Shown here: piece after piece, positions 1 to 7,040 of the stretch
How the letters are laid out: each line of letters begins with the position of its first letter
Position numbering within the stretch: the first letter of the stretch is position 1
Source: Candidatus Neomicrothrix sp. UBA2131
GTDB taxonomy: Bacteria; Actinomycetota; Acidimicrobiia; Acidimicrobiales; MedAcidi-G1
Direction of reading: 5' to 3'
NCBI GenBank assembly: GCA_002329075.1
Contig: DCXR01000042.1
Coordinates: 15,318 to 40,020, forward strand
DNA: 24,703 nt
Notes under the pieces: model-generated
Told to the model about the DNA's origin: nothing
The model's database searches: none
Seen by the model: the letters and a program-made list of their open reading frames with translations, nothing else
Position numbers and translations under genes: made by a program

Positions 1-305
1 TCGTCGGCGTGGCCCTCGTCGGCGGCGACGGCCCGATGAACCTCCTCGCCCTCGAAGTTGTCGCGGTGGTCGATCCACGCGGCGGCGGTCAGCAGCGACA
101 GCACGAAGGCGATGCCGACGAGGGCGATGCCGAGTTCGGAGCCGCCCCTCGGCATCCGCTTGCCGAAGAACAGGATCCCGAGGAACGACAGCGCCGGCAG
201 CGCCGGGATCAGCCAGGCGTTGCGCAGCAGCCAACTCCCGCCCTCGGTGATCCCGAGGGACAGGCCGGATGCCGTCGTGGCGGCCAGGGTGAGCAGATCG
301 GTCAC
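1..305 (-). CDS. nuoL: NADH-quinone oxidoreductase subunit L, second (EFG-less) complex I, partial
   Basis: This is the N-terminal 101 codons of an antiporter-like membrane-arm subunit; the rest lies beyond the left edge. I read a GTG start at 303-305, preceded on the minus strand by GAGGGG with a 5-nt spacer. That is a good ribosome binding site, and it leaves 1 nt after the nuoK stop. The translation has a hydrophobic segment around WLIPALPALSFLGILFF (about residues 32-48), typical of the first NuoL helix. A second helix follows (about residues 58-75), then a charged loop with HRAVAADEGH. The conserved Glu and Lys of the channel lie outside the window. Position directly after nuoK and the WLIP-type first helix support NuoL rather than NuoM or NuoN. 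No stop interrupts the frame up to position 1. Confidence 0.88.
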   Translation of the reverse strand, partial: MTDLLTLAATTASGLSLGITEGGSWLLRNAWLIPALPALSFLGILFFGKRMPRGGSELGIALVGIAFVLSLLTAAAWIDHRDNFEGEEVHRAVAADEGHAD

Positions 306-306
306 G

Positions 307-606
307 TCAGCCCCTCAACTGGTCGATGTCGGCGAGGTCGATGCTGCGGCGGTTCCGGTACAGCAGCAGCACCATGGCCAGCCCCACACCGACCTCGGCG
401 GCGGCCACGGCGATGATGAACAGGGCGAAGATCTCGCCGCCGACGGTCTCGCGGACCGCCGAGAAGGCAACCAGGTTGATGTTGACGGCGTTGAGGATCA
501 GTTCGATCGACATGAGGACGAGCACGCCGTTGCGTCGGGCCAGCACGCCGTAGACGCCGATGGCGAACAGGGCGGCGGCGAGGAGGAGGAACTGGTTGAG
601 CAGCAT
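307..606 (-). CDS. nuoK: NADH-quinone oxidoreductase subunit K, second (EFG-less) complex I
   Basis: Small membrane-arm subunit of 99 residues, the usual NuoK length, with three predicted helices. The two buried acidic residues needed for proton transfer are visible: Glu35 in MSIELILNAVN and Glu71 in AAAEVGVGLA. The ATG start lies 1 nt after the nuoJ stop and the gene ends 1 nt before the GTG of nuoL, so it is an internal operon gene. It is clearly divergent from the NuoK at 10969-11274, which starts MEVTVAWYL and has CVELMLNAVN at the same place, so the two are old paralogues and not a fresh duplication. Identification is secure from length, motif and neighbours. Confidence 0.95.
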   Translation of the reverse strand: MLLNQFLLLAAALFAIGVYGVLARRNGVLVLMSIELILNAVNINLVAFSAVRETVGGEIFALFIIAVAAAEVGVGLAMVLLLYRNRRSIDLADIDQLRG

Positions 607-607
607 C

Positions 608-1153
608 TCAGTCCTTCCTCGCCACGACGATCGCCCCGATGAGGGCGGCCAGCAGCAGGACGGACACGGCCTCGAACGGGACGATGTACTGGCTGAAGAT
701 CGTGTCACCGATCTCGGCGGTGAGGCTCGGGGCGGCACGGTTCACGGCGGCGTCGCCGAACGAGTCGAGCACTGCACCGCCGGTGACGACCAGTACCAGA
801 ACGCCGACCAGCACGGCCATGCGGCGCTTTTCGGTGTCGGCCTCCTCGTCCTCACCCAGGGCGCCCCGGGTGAGCATGATGCCGAACAGGAACAGCACGA
901 CGATCGCCCCGATGTAGACGAGGACCTGCGTGACGCCGACAAACTCGGCGCCCAGCAGGATGAAGATCCCGGACACGCCGGCCAGCACGATCACGAGGTA
1001 GAGCGCAGCGTGGACCACGTTGCTGGTGGTGACCATGCGCAGGGCCGCCACGATCATCACCAGGGCCAGGATCCCGAACGCGATGTTCTGGGCGACGACG
1101 GTGTCGCCGCTCATCAGCGAATCGAAGCCCTGGAGGGCGGCCAGCACGGTCAC
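608..1153 (-). CDS. nuoJ: NADH-quinone oxidoreductase subunit J, second (EFG-less) complex I
   Basis: Membrane-arm subunit of 181 residues with five predicted helices. The family hallmark is the third-helix motif VYIGAIVVLFLF (about residues 77-88), which contains the conserved Tyr of the pi-bulge region. NVVHAALYL in helix 2 is also typical. I chose the GTG at 1151-1153, which overlaps the nuoI stop as GTGA and has AAGG about 8 nt upstream. An ATG at 1114 would remove 13 residues and is a less supported alternative. A short acidic loop (GEDEEADTEKRR) separates helices 3 and 4. The C-terminus ends AARKD-like after the last helix, with no acidic tail, unlike the paralogue at 11274-11885. Confidence 0.93.
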   Translation of the reverse strand: MTVLAALQGFDSLMSGDTVVAQNIAFGILALVMIVAALRMVTTSNVVHAALYLVIVLAGVSGIFILLGAEFVGVTQVLVYIGAIVVLFLFGIMLTRGALGEDEEADTEKRRMAVLVGVLVLVVTGGAVLDSFGDAAVNRAAPSLTAEIGDTIFSQYIVPFEAVSVLLLAALIGAIVVARKD

Positions 1154-1656
1154 CGGGGCACCTTGGCCTTCTTTGCCTCGCTGCCGGCCTCGTACTCCGT
1201 GAAGTCGGGAACCGTCTCCATCCACTTGCCCAGGAGGGTCTTGTCGTGGAGCAGGTCGGCGATCCTGGGCTCGGAGTACTCGAACTCCGGTGTCCAGAAC
1301 AGGGCCTCGAACGGGCACACCTCGACGCAGATGCCGCAGTACATGCACAGCGCATAGTCGATGTCGAAGCGGTCGAGGGCGTTCTTCTTGCGGGGCTTGC
1401 CGCCGGGACGCCGCGGTGGTGCCAGGTACTTGTGGCCCTCGATGTAGATGCACCAGTCGGGGCACTCCCTGGCGCACAGCATGCACGACGTGCAGTTCTC
1501 CTCGTGCAGGGCGATGACGCCACGCGCCCGGGTCACGGGCGCCTCCTTGACCTTCGGGTACTGGACGGTGTGGGAGCCCCTGGTGAGCGTGCGCACCATG
1601 GTCTTCATCGTGACGCCGAGGCCCTTGATGAGGCCGGGAAGCCCGGGAGCGGGCAT
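1150..1656 (-). CDS. nuoI: NADH-quinone oxidoreductase subunit I, second (EFG-less) complex I
   Basis: Peripheral-arm protein of 168 residues carrying two [4Fe-4S] clusters (N6a and N6b) that pass electrons to cluster N2 on NuoB. Both ferredoxin motifs are intact: CTSCMLCARECP with Cys55, 58, 61 and 65, and CMYCGICVEVCP with Cys104, 107, 110 and 114. In each, the fourth Cys is followed by Pro. The ATG overlaps the nuoH stop by one base (TGATG). With no nuoE, F or G in this cluster, NuoI is the outermost redox subunit encoded here and so the most likely docking point for an unknown electron donor (inference). A basic loop (RRPGGKPRKK, about residues 82-91) between the motifs could be a contact surface. 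Confidence 0.96.
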   Translation of the reverse strand: MPAPGLPGLIKGLGVTMKTMVRTLTRGSHTVQYPKVKEAPVTRARGVIALHEENCTSCMLCARECPDWCIYIEGHKYLAPPRRPGGKPRKKNALDRFDIDYALCMYCGICVEVCPFEALFWTPEFEYSEPRIADLLHDKTLLGKWMETVPDFTEYEAGSEAKKAKVPR

Positions 1657-2693
1657 CAGAACACCACCTTCAGCACGCCGGTTGCGATGATGTTGGCGAG
1701 CGACAGCGGGATGAGCACCTTCCAGGCCAGCGTCTGGAGTTGGTCCTCGCGAAAGCGCGGGTAGGTGAACCGGAACCAGAAGATCAGGAAGGCGACCAGG
1801 ATGATCTTGCCCAGCAGGACCATCGGGCCGATGACGTTGAACAGGTTGTCAGTCGGGTCCAGGCCCGGCACGTACCAGCCCCCGAGGAACAGGGTTGCGG
1901 CCAGGGCCGAGAAGATGCCGGCGGTGGCGAACTCGCCGATGAAGAACATCAGGAAGCGCATACCGGAGTATTCGGTGAGGTAGCCGGTGACGAGTTCGGA
2001 CTCGGCGATAGGCATGTCGAACGGAGGCTGCGTGAGCTCGGCCTGGACGGCGATCAGGAAGATCGCGAACCCCAGGAACTGCGTGATGATGAAGGGGCTG
2101 CCGATGCCGCCGAAACCGAAGATCTCCCCCTCGGCCTGCGCCATCACGATGCCCTGCATGTTGAGGGTGCCGGCCTGGATGACGACGCCCATGACCGCCA
2201 GGACCAGCGGCAACTCGTAGGCGATGAGCTGTCCCGTGGCCCGCAGGGCACCCAGCAGGGAGTACTTGGAGGCCGATGCCCAACCGGCCATGAGGATCCC
2301 GATCACAGAGATCGACGAGACCGCCAGGGCCAGGAAGATGCCCGTGTCGACGTCGATGAACATCAGGTCCGGTCCGCCGGGTATGACCAGAACGAGCAGG
2401 AACGTCGAGACCAGCACCACGAACGGCGCCGTCTTGAACACGATCCGGTCTGCGTTTTCCGGGACGATGTCCTCCTTCTGGAGGAACTTGCCGACCTCGG
2501 CGAGGAGCTGCAGCGATCCGTAGGGGCCGGCCTCCATGGGACCGAGCCGGCTCTGCATGAAACTCATCATCTTGAACAGGAACAGGTAGACGAGCGTGCC
2601 GGCAGGGAGCAGCACGGCCACGAGGCCGACGACCGCCCGGATGGTGGTCTGCTGCCAGTGGGCCAACTCGACGGCGAGGGTGAGGGTGTTCAT
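1656..2693 (-). CDS. nuoH: NADH-quinone oxidoreductase subunit H, second (EFG-less) complex I
   Basis: Membrane subunit of 345 residues that joins the peripheral arm to the membrane arm and forms much of the quinone chamber. Family motifs are clear: FMQSRLGPMEAGPYG, the loop KEDIVPENADRIVFKTAP, ASKYSLLGALRATGQLIAYELP, and ELTQPPFDMPIAESELVTGY followed by TEYSG. About eight helices are predicted. The ATG overlaps the nuoD stop as ATGA, and nuoI starts on its own stop (TGATG). It follows nuoD directly, so the nuoE-F-G block that separates these genes in the 14-gene cluster is absent. The length is near the usual NuoH size; the paralogue at 12508-13731 is about 60 residues longer. Confidence 0.96.
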   Translation of the reverse strand: MNTLTLAVELAHWQQTTIRAVVGLVAVLLPAGTLVYLFLFKMMSFMQSRLGPMEAGPYGSLQLLAEVGKFLQKEDIVPENADRIVFKTAPFVVLVSTFLLVLVIPGGPDLMFIDVDTGIFLALAVSSISVIGILMAGWASASKYSLLGALRATGQLIAYELPLVLAVMGVVIQAGTLNMQGIVMAQAEGEIFGFGGIGSPFIITQFLGFAIFLIAVQAELTQPPFDMPIAESELVTGYLTEYSGMRFLMFFIGEFATAGIFSALAATLFLGGWYVPGLDPTDNLFNVIGPMVLLGKIILVAFLIFWFRFTYPRFREDQLQTLAWKVLIPLSLANIIATGVLKVVF

Positions 2694-3853
2694 CGGTCGA
2701 TGTCCCCGAGGATGAAGTAGAGGCTGGCGAGGATCGAGATGACGTCGGGGACGTAGACGCCCTCGAGCAGCCACGGCGTGATCGAGACGTTGTTGAACGA
2801 CGCCGAGCGGATCTTGACGCGGTACGGGACCAGCTCACCCTTGGAGACGATGTAGTAGCCCATGACGCCGAGCGGGTTCTCGGTCTCCACGTAGGCCTCT
2901 CCGGCTGGCACCTTGATGATGCGGGGCACCTTGGCCATGACCGGCCCGGAGGGGATGCCGTCGAGGCACTGCTCGACGATGGTGCAGGCCTCGCGGACCT
3001 CCTGGAGGCGCACCCAGTAGCGGGCGAACGAGTCGCCGTCGGGATGGGTCCAGACCTTCCAGTCGAGTTCCCGGTGGGCGAGGCCCATGTCGCTGTCGCG
3101 ACGTAGGTCCCAGTCGACGCCGCTGGCCCGGATGTTGGCGCCGGACAGCCCGTAGGCGAGGCCGATGTCGGCCGGGACCACACCGATGTTGCGGGTCCGG
3201 GCCTCGAAGATCTCGTTGCCGGCGACCAGGTCCTCCATTTCGTCGCAGAAGGTCCGGATGCGGGCGAGAACGCCCCGGGTCTCCTCGATCCAGCCCTTGG
3301 GAAGGTCGTCCTTGAGGCCGCCGATGCGGTCGAAGTTGGGGTGGAAGCGGCCGCCGGTGACCGCCTCGATCTGGTTGAGCACGAACTCGCGGTCGCGAAA
3401 AGCGAAGAAGACGGGGGTGACGGCCCCCAGTTGCACGGCCATGTCTCCGAGGAACAGAATCACGTTGGCGATGCGGGACAGTTCGAACAGGGCGGTGCGG
3501 ATCCACCTTGCCCGGGGCGGGGCCTCGACCTCCATGAGCCGCTCGGCGGCGAGGATGAACGGGACCTCGTTGGCGAAGCTGCCCAGCCAGTCGATGCGGT
3601 TCACCAGCGTGGTGACCTGCGGGTAGGTGCGGACCTCGGCCAGCTTCTCGTAGCCGCGGTGCATGTAGCCCATGACAGGTTCGGCGGCGACGACCCGCTC
3701 GCCGTCGAGGCGCACGATGATGCGCAGGGTGCCGTGGGTGGCCGGGTGCTGCGGTCCGATGTTGAGGGTCATGCCCTCGGTTTCGAGTTCGACGTTCACG
3801 CGTGCGTCGGCGGCCTGGGCGGCGATGTAGGCGATCTGCTGGGTGTCGGTCAT
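2690..3853 (-). CDS. nuoD: NADH-quinone oxidoreductase subunit D, second (EFG-less) complex I
   Basis: The 49-kDa-type subunit (387 residues) forms the quinone head-group site with NuoB. It is related to the large subunit of NiFe hydrogenases but lacks the metal-binding cysteines. GPQHPATHG (residues 33-41) supplies the conserved quinone-site His40. The usual DY of the quinone pocket (T. thermophilus Nqo4 Tyr87, bovine Tyr108) is DW here: Trp89 in NRIDWLGSF, encoded by TGG at 3587-3589. Other family motifs include VMGYMHRGYEKLAE, ASGVDWDLRRD and FNNVSITPWLLEGVYVPD. The ATG overlaps the nuoC stop (ATGA). The start gives a short N-terminus before the conserved core, as expected for this family. 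Function as a quinone-reducing subunit is expected, but the Tyr-to-Trp change may alter quinone binding. Confidence 0.95.
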   Translation of the reverse strand: MTDTQQIAYIAAQAADARVNVELETEGMTLNIGPQHPATHGTLRIIVRLDGERVVAAEPVMGYMHRGYEKLAEVRTYPQVTTLVNRIDWLGSFANEVPFILAAERLMEVEAPPRARWIRTALFELSRIANVILFLGDMAVQLGAVTPVFFAFRDREFVLNQIEAVTGGRFHPNFDRIGGLKDDLPKGWIEETRGVLARIRTFCDEMEDLVAGNEIFEARTRNIGVVPADIGLAYGLSGANIRASGVDWDLRRDSDMGLAHRELDWKVWTHPDGDSFARYWVRLQEVREACTIVEQCLDGIPSGPVMAKVPRIIKVPAGEAYVETENPLGVMGYYIVSKGELVPYRVKIRSASFNNVSITPWLLEGVYVPDVISILASLYFILGDIDR

Positions 3854-4509
3854 GCGTCGTCGCCTTCTTCCGACGCCTCGTCGTCGCCCGGCATGAGTTC
3901 CACGTCGACGATGCCCGGCCACGGCTTGATGCGCCGGGCCAGCAGTGGGTAGTCCTTGCGCAGTGGGTTCCCCTCGAAGGCGCCAGGCAGGTAGAGGTGG
4001 ACCTGGTTGGGGTGGCCCCTGAAGTTGATGCCGAACATCTCCCAGGCCTCCCGCTCGTGCCAGTCGGCACCCGCGTAGGCGGGTATCCACGAGTCGACCT
4101 CGGGCCGGTCGTCGGGAAGGTCGGCCTTGACCGTGATGCCGAGGCCCGACACGGGGTCGTGGACACGGGCGAGCACCTGGAAGCGGGTCTCTCCGCCGGT
4201 GGTGCCCCACTCCATGGGTCCAGGTTCGCTCACCTCGGGGCCATCCACCTGGGCGTCCATGTCGCGCCCGTAGGGCGAGGGCTTCCAGTCGATGGCAGAC
4301 AGGAAGTTGAAGTACGACATGCCGCAGCGGTCGTGGAGGGCGACGCCTGCGGCCAGCCAGGAGTCGGCGGTCACCCGCACCCACACATCGACTCCGGGAT
4401 GCACCTCGCCGGTCACGAACCCGTCGCCCAGGGCTTCGACGAGGGTCGACACGAGGGCGTCGCGTGCAGCGTCGACGGTGGGTGCCTCGACGTCGTCGAC
4501 CGTGTCCAC
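3850..4509 (-). CDS. nuoC: NADH-quinone oxidoreductase subunit C, second (EFG-less) complex I
   Basis: The 30-kDa-type peripheral-arm subunit of 219 residues, a structural protein without cofactors that packs against NuoD. The family signature is near the C-terminus: DWHEREAWEMFGINFRGHP, then LPGAFEGNPLRKDYPL. I chose a GTG start (4507-4509, protein beginning VDTVDD) because TGAGGA lies just upstream with a 5-6 nt spacer. The frame stays open further upstream into nuoB, but that part is a shadow of nuoB. The gap to the nuoB stop is 7 nt. The C-terminal tail is strongly acidic (PGDDEASEEGDDA). NuoC and NuoD are separate proteins here, not fused as in E. coli. Confidence 0.93.
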   Translation of the reverse strand: MDTVDDVEAPTVDAARDALVSTLVEALGDGFVTGEVHPGVDVWVRVTADSWLAAGVALHDRCGMSYFNFLSAIDWKPSPYGRDMDAQVDGPEVSEPGPMEWGTTGGETRFQVLARVHDPVSGLGITVKADLPDDRPEVDSWIPAYAGADWHEREAWEMFGINFRGHPNQVHLYLPGAFEGNPLRKDYPLLARRIKPWPGIVDVELMPGDDEASEEGDDA

Positions 4510-4516
4510 GGATTCC

Positions 4517-5017
4517 TCAGGAGACGACAATGGGGTCTCCGTTCCAGCGTTCGCCCATGTCCTCAGATCGGATTCGCTCCTGGAGAAGCACGATGCCCTC
4601 GAGTAGCGCCTCGGGGCGTGGCGGGCAGCCGGGCACGTACACGTCGACGGGAATGATCTGGTCGACGCCCTTGGTGACCGAGTAGGAGTCCCAGTAGGGG
4701 CCGCCGCAGTTGGCACAGGAGCCCATCGAGATCACGTACTTGGGGTCGGGCATCTGTTCATAGAGACGCTTGACCGCCGGTGCCATCTTGTCGGTGACGG
4801 TGCCCGAGACGACGACGAGGTCGGCCTGGCGGGGCGAGGCCGGGAACGGGATCACGCCGAGGCGCATGACGTCGTAGCGGGGCGAGGCGAAGGCGGCACC
4901 CATCTCGATGGCACAGCAGGCGAGGCCCCACTGGTACACCCAGAGGGAGTACTTGCGGCTGACGTTGAGCAGCGCTGTGAGTGGCTTCGGCAGTTTGCCG
5001 TTCTCTACGAGTCCCAT
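4517..5017 (-). CDS. nuoB: NADH-quinone oxidoreductase subunit B, second (EFG-less) complex I
   Basis: PSST-type subunit (166 residues) that holds the terminal [4Fe-4S] cluster N2 next to the quinone. Ligands are visible: the tandem Cys34-Cys35 in WGLACCAIEMG, Cys101 in SMGSCANCGG and Cys131 in YVPGCPPRPEAL. ASPRQADLVVVSGTVT is also characteristic. An additional Cys104 (CANC) is absent from the paralogue at 20142-20732, which has CASS. The ATG start lies 22 nt after nuoA. AGGAG is present in that gap but about 18 nt from the ATG, so the ribosome binding site is not ideal; no better in-frame start is visible. The amphipathic N-terminus before the CC motif is short and lysine-rich. Confidence 0.95.
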   Translation of the reverse strand: MGLVENGKLPKPLTALLNVSRKYSLWVYQWGLACCAIEMGAAFASPRYDVMRLGVIPFPASPRQADLVVVSGTVTDKMAPAVKRLYEQMPDPKYVISMGSCANCGGPYWDSYSVTKGVDQIIPVDVYVPGCPPRPEALLEGIVLLQERIRSEDMGERWNGDPIVVS

Positions 5018-5039
5018 GTCCAGTTCGTTGTCCTGCTCC

Positions 5040-5405
5040 TCAGATCCAACGCAGCAGTCGCTTGCGCCAGGCGTAGAAGAGGCCCAGAGCGAGGATGAAG
5101 ATGAAGATGGCCATCTCGACGAGGCCGAACACGCTGTAGGACTCGAGTCGGGCGGCCCACGGGAAGATGAACACTGCCTCCACGTCGAAGAGCACGAACA
5201 TGAGGGCGAACACGTAGTAGCGGATGTTCGACTGGCTCCAGCGGTCGCCCTGCGGGTCGACGCCGCTCTCGTAGTTCATGACCTTCTGGACGGTGGCTCG
5301 CTTCGGGCGGAGCAGGCTGCTGAGCCCGATGAAGATGCCGACCAGCACGACGGCGAGGCCGCCGAAGACAACGATCATCAACCAGTTTCGAAGGAACTCG
5401 GACAC
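5040..5405 (-). CDS. nuoA: NADH-quinone oxidoreductase subunit A, second (EFG-less) complex I
   Basis: Membrane-arm subunit with three helices at the peripheral-arm junction. I chose the GTG at 5403-5405 (protein VSEFLRNW..., 121 residues), because this matches the usual NuoA length of about 120. The open frame reaches 5462, but that 19-residue extension is polar and unlike the family. Motifs: YESGVDPQGDRW in the first loop and FDVEAVFIFPW in helix 2 with the conserved acidic residues. The loop has Ser where the paralogue at 20732-21211 has Cys (YECG). It is the first gene of the second complex I cluster. A weak TAGGTT (5414-5419) sits 8 nt before the GTG and could be the -10 of a leaderless transcript; this is speculative. 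Confidence 0.92.
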   Translation of the reverse strand: MSEFLRNWLMIVVFGGLAVVLVGIFIGLSSLLRPKRATVQKVMNYESGVDPQGDRWSQSNIRYYVFALMFVLFDVEAVFIFPWAARLESYSVFGLVEMAIFIFILALGLFYAWRKRLLRWI

Positions 5406-5445
5406 GAAGGGTGAACCTAACGGATTGCGGGAAGATGGACGGGCG

Positions 5446-5480
5446 TGAAGGGTGCCGGACAACGCTGTAGCGGCCCTTCA
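5446..5480 (-). repeat. Inverted repeat / possible stem-loop in the inter-cluster gap
   Basis: Perfect 7-nt arms (tgaaggg at 5446-5452 and cccttca at 5474-5480) flank 21 nt. On the minus strand the stem can grow to about 10 bp as TGAAGGGCCG against CGG-CA-CCCTTCA with a 2-nt bulge. It lies between the nuoN stop and the nuoA start. It could be a terminator without a U tract, a 5'-UTR structure or an operator; the sequence does not decide. Confidence 0.4.
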
Positions 5481-5535
5481 GGGAGGTTAGCGGGCGGCGT
5501 CACCTTCGCTGTGTGAAACGACCGCGAACCGGCTG

Positions 5536-5547
5536 TGACCCGGGTCA
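5536..5547. repeat. 12-bp perfect palindrome just after nuoN
   Basis: TGACCCGGGTCA is an exact 12-bp palindrome located 2 nt beyond the nuoN stop codon. Perfect palindromes of this length in an intergenic gap can be binding sites for dimeric regulators. I do not recognise a specific family consensus, and chance in GC-rich DNA is possible. Confidence 0.4.
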
Positions 5548-5549
5548 TC

Positions 5550-7040
5550 TCAACCCCCCACCAGGACGGGGACGGCGTCCCTCGCCAGGTCGACGAGCGG
5601 GCCGGGGACGACGCCCAGGAACAGCACAAGGGCGACCGACGCGGTGATCACGATGCGGGGTCCCCATGGGGTGGCATCGGTGTCATCTTCCGGGCCTCCG
5701 TCCTCGATGTACATCGCCACGAGGATCCGCAGGTAGACGAAGGCGGCTACGGCGGCGGCCACCATGGCGACCCCGGCGAGGGCATAGGAGCGACCTTCCG
5801 CAGCGGCGGCGATCACGCCGAACTTGGCCACGAAGCCTGCCGTGAACGGCACGCCGGCCTGTCCCAGCAGCAGCACGGCGAATGCACCGGCCAACCACGG
5901 CCGACGTGCGCCGAGCCCCCGGTAGGCATCGAGGTCGTGGCGGTTGTCGCCGGTGCCGCCCACGACGGTGACCACGGCGAAGCTGCCGCAGGCCAGAAGC
6001 GTGTACGCCCCGAGGTAGGCGAGCACGGCGGCCGTGCCGCGATCGGATGCGGCCTGCACGCCGACCAGCAGGAACCCGGCGTGGGCGATCGACGAGTACG
6101 CCAGCATGCGCTTGACATCGGTCTGGACGACCGCCACGATCGATCCGCCCAGCACGGTGAGGATGGCGAGGCCCCACACGGCGGGCTGCCACTCCCCCGA
6201 CCACGAGCCGAACGTCAGCACGAAGACCCGCAGCAGTGCGGCAAATCCGGCGGCCTTCACGCCGGCGGCCATCCAGGCGACCACCGGGGTCGGGGCACCC
6301 TGATAGACGTCGGGGGCCCAGGCGTGGAACGGCACGGCTGCAACCTTGAAGCCCAGGCCGACCAGCAACAGGCCGAAGCCGGCCAGCAGCATCCCGTCCT
6401 CGAGCAGGATGGTGGTCGACAGGTAGCCGGCGATGCGGGCGAGGCCGGTGGAGCCGGTGGAGCCGTACACGAGTGCGATCCCGTAGAGCAGGAACGCCGA
6501 GGCGAACGCCCCCAGCACGAAGTACTTGAGGGCCGCCTCCTGCGACTGGATGCGGCGCAGGTGTAGTGCGGCCATGACGTAGACGGCGATCGACAGCAAC
6601 TCGAGTCCGAGGAACAGCACGATCAGGTCGTTGGCCGATGCCATGACCACGCCGCCTGCGGCTGAGAGGAGCAGCAGTACGTAGATCTCGACGCCCGGCA
6701 GGTCCTCGCGGGTGAGGTAGGCCCGGGAGAGCAGTGCCGTGGCTACCACGGCGACGGCGAGCAGGGCGGTCACGAACAGCGTCGAACCGTCGATCCCGAC
6801 TGCGCCGGCCAGGAACGAGCGGGCACCGTCGTCCCGGACCTCGTTCCAGAGCGGGACGACCGACACGAGCACGGCAAGGCCGGCCACGATCGTCCAGGCG
6901 GCAGGCAGCCACTCGGGCAACCGCCGCACCAGCGAGGCGACGGTCAGCAGCAGCACAGCCGCACCGGCGAGGACCAGCAGTGGGACCAGCGCCCACCAGA
7001 GCACCTCGGGGGTGGCGACGGTTCCGGCCTGGGCGAACAT
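5550..7040 (-). CDS. nuoN: NADH-quinone oxidoreductase subunit N, 14-subunit complex I
   Basis: Antiporter-like membrane-arm subunit of 496 residues with about 14 helices, close to the usual NuoN size. The channel residues are present: Glu147 in FLGLELLSIAVYV, Lys172 in AALKYFVLGAF and Lys232 in GLGFKVAAVPFHAWAPDVYQG. The segment YQGAPTPVVAWM is diagnostic for NuoN over NuoL and NuoM, as is QTDVKRMLAYSSIAHAGF. The ATG overlaps the nuoM stop (TGATG). It is the last gene of the 14-gene cluster, in its standard place. The first helix begins near residue 13. Confidence 0.96.
   Translation of the reverse strand: MFAQAGTVATPEVLWWALVPLLVLAGAAVLLLTVASLVRRLPEWLPAAWTIVAGLAVLVSVVPLWNEVRDDGARSFLAGAVGIDGSTLFVTALLAVAVVATALLSRAYLTREDLPGVEIYVLLLLSAAGGVVMASANDLIVLFLGLELLSIAVYVMAALHLRRIQSQEAALKYFVLGAFASAFLLYGIALVYGSTGSTGLARIAGYLSTTILLEDGMLLAGFGLLLVGLGFKVAAVPFHAWAPDVYQGAPTPVVAWMAAGVKAAGFAALLRVFVLTFGSWSGEWQPAVWGLAILTVLGGSIVAVVQTDVKRMLAYSSIAHAGFLLVGVQAASDRGTAAVLAYLGAYTLLACGSFAVVTVVGGTGDNRHDLDAYRGLGARRPWLAGAFAVLLLGQAGVPFTAGFVAKFGVIAAAAEGRSYALAGVAMVAAAVAAFVYLRILVAMYIEDGGPEDDTDATPWGPRIVITASVALVLFLGVVPGPLVDLARDAVPVLVGG

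Larger units (their letters stand above)
5406..5549 (-). promoter_or_regulatory. Intergenic region between the two complex I clusters; candidate promoter for nuoA-B-C-D-H-I-J-K-L
   Basis: At 144 nt this is the longest non-coding gap in the window, and the natural place for a promoter driving the second cluster and for the end of the first. On the minus strand two TANNNT-type hexamers are visible, TAACCT (5484-5489) and TAGGTT (5414-5419). Neither has a convincing TTGAC-like -35 at 17-18 nt. It also holds two inverted repeats listed separately. I see no clear rho-independent terminator, as neither repeat is followed by a T run. Read-through transcription from the first cluster remains possible. 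Confidence 0.35.

Noticed and set aside
5512..5529. TGTGAA half of a possible Rex (redox repressor) site upstream of the second nuoA
   Set aside because: Rex sites need a mirrored TTCACA-like half about 4 nt away. The second half here (around CGCGAAC) does not match, so only a chance half-site is present.
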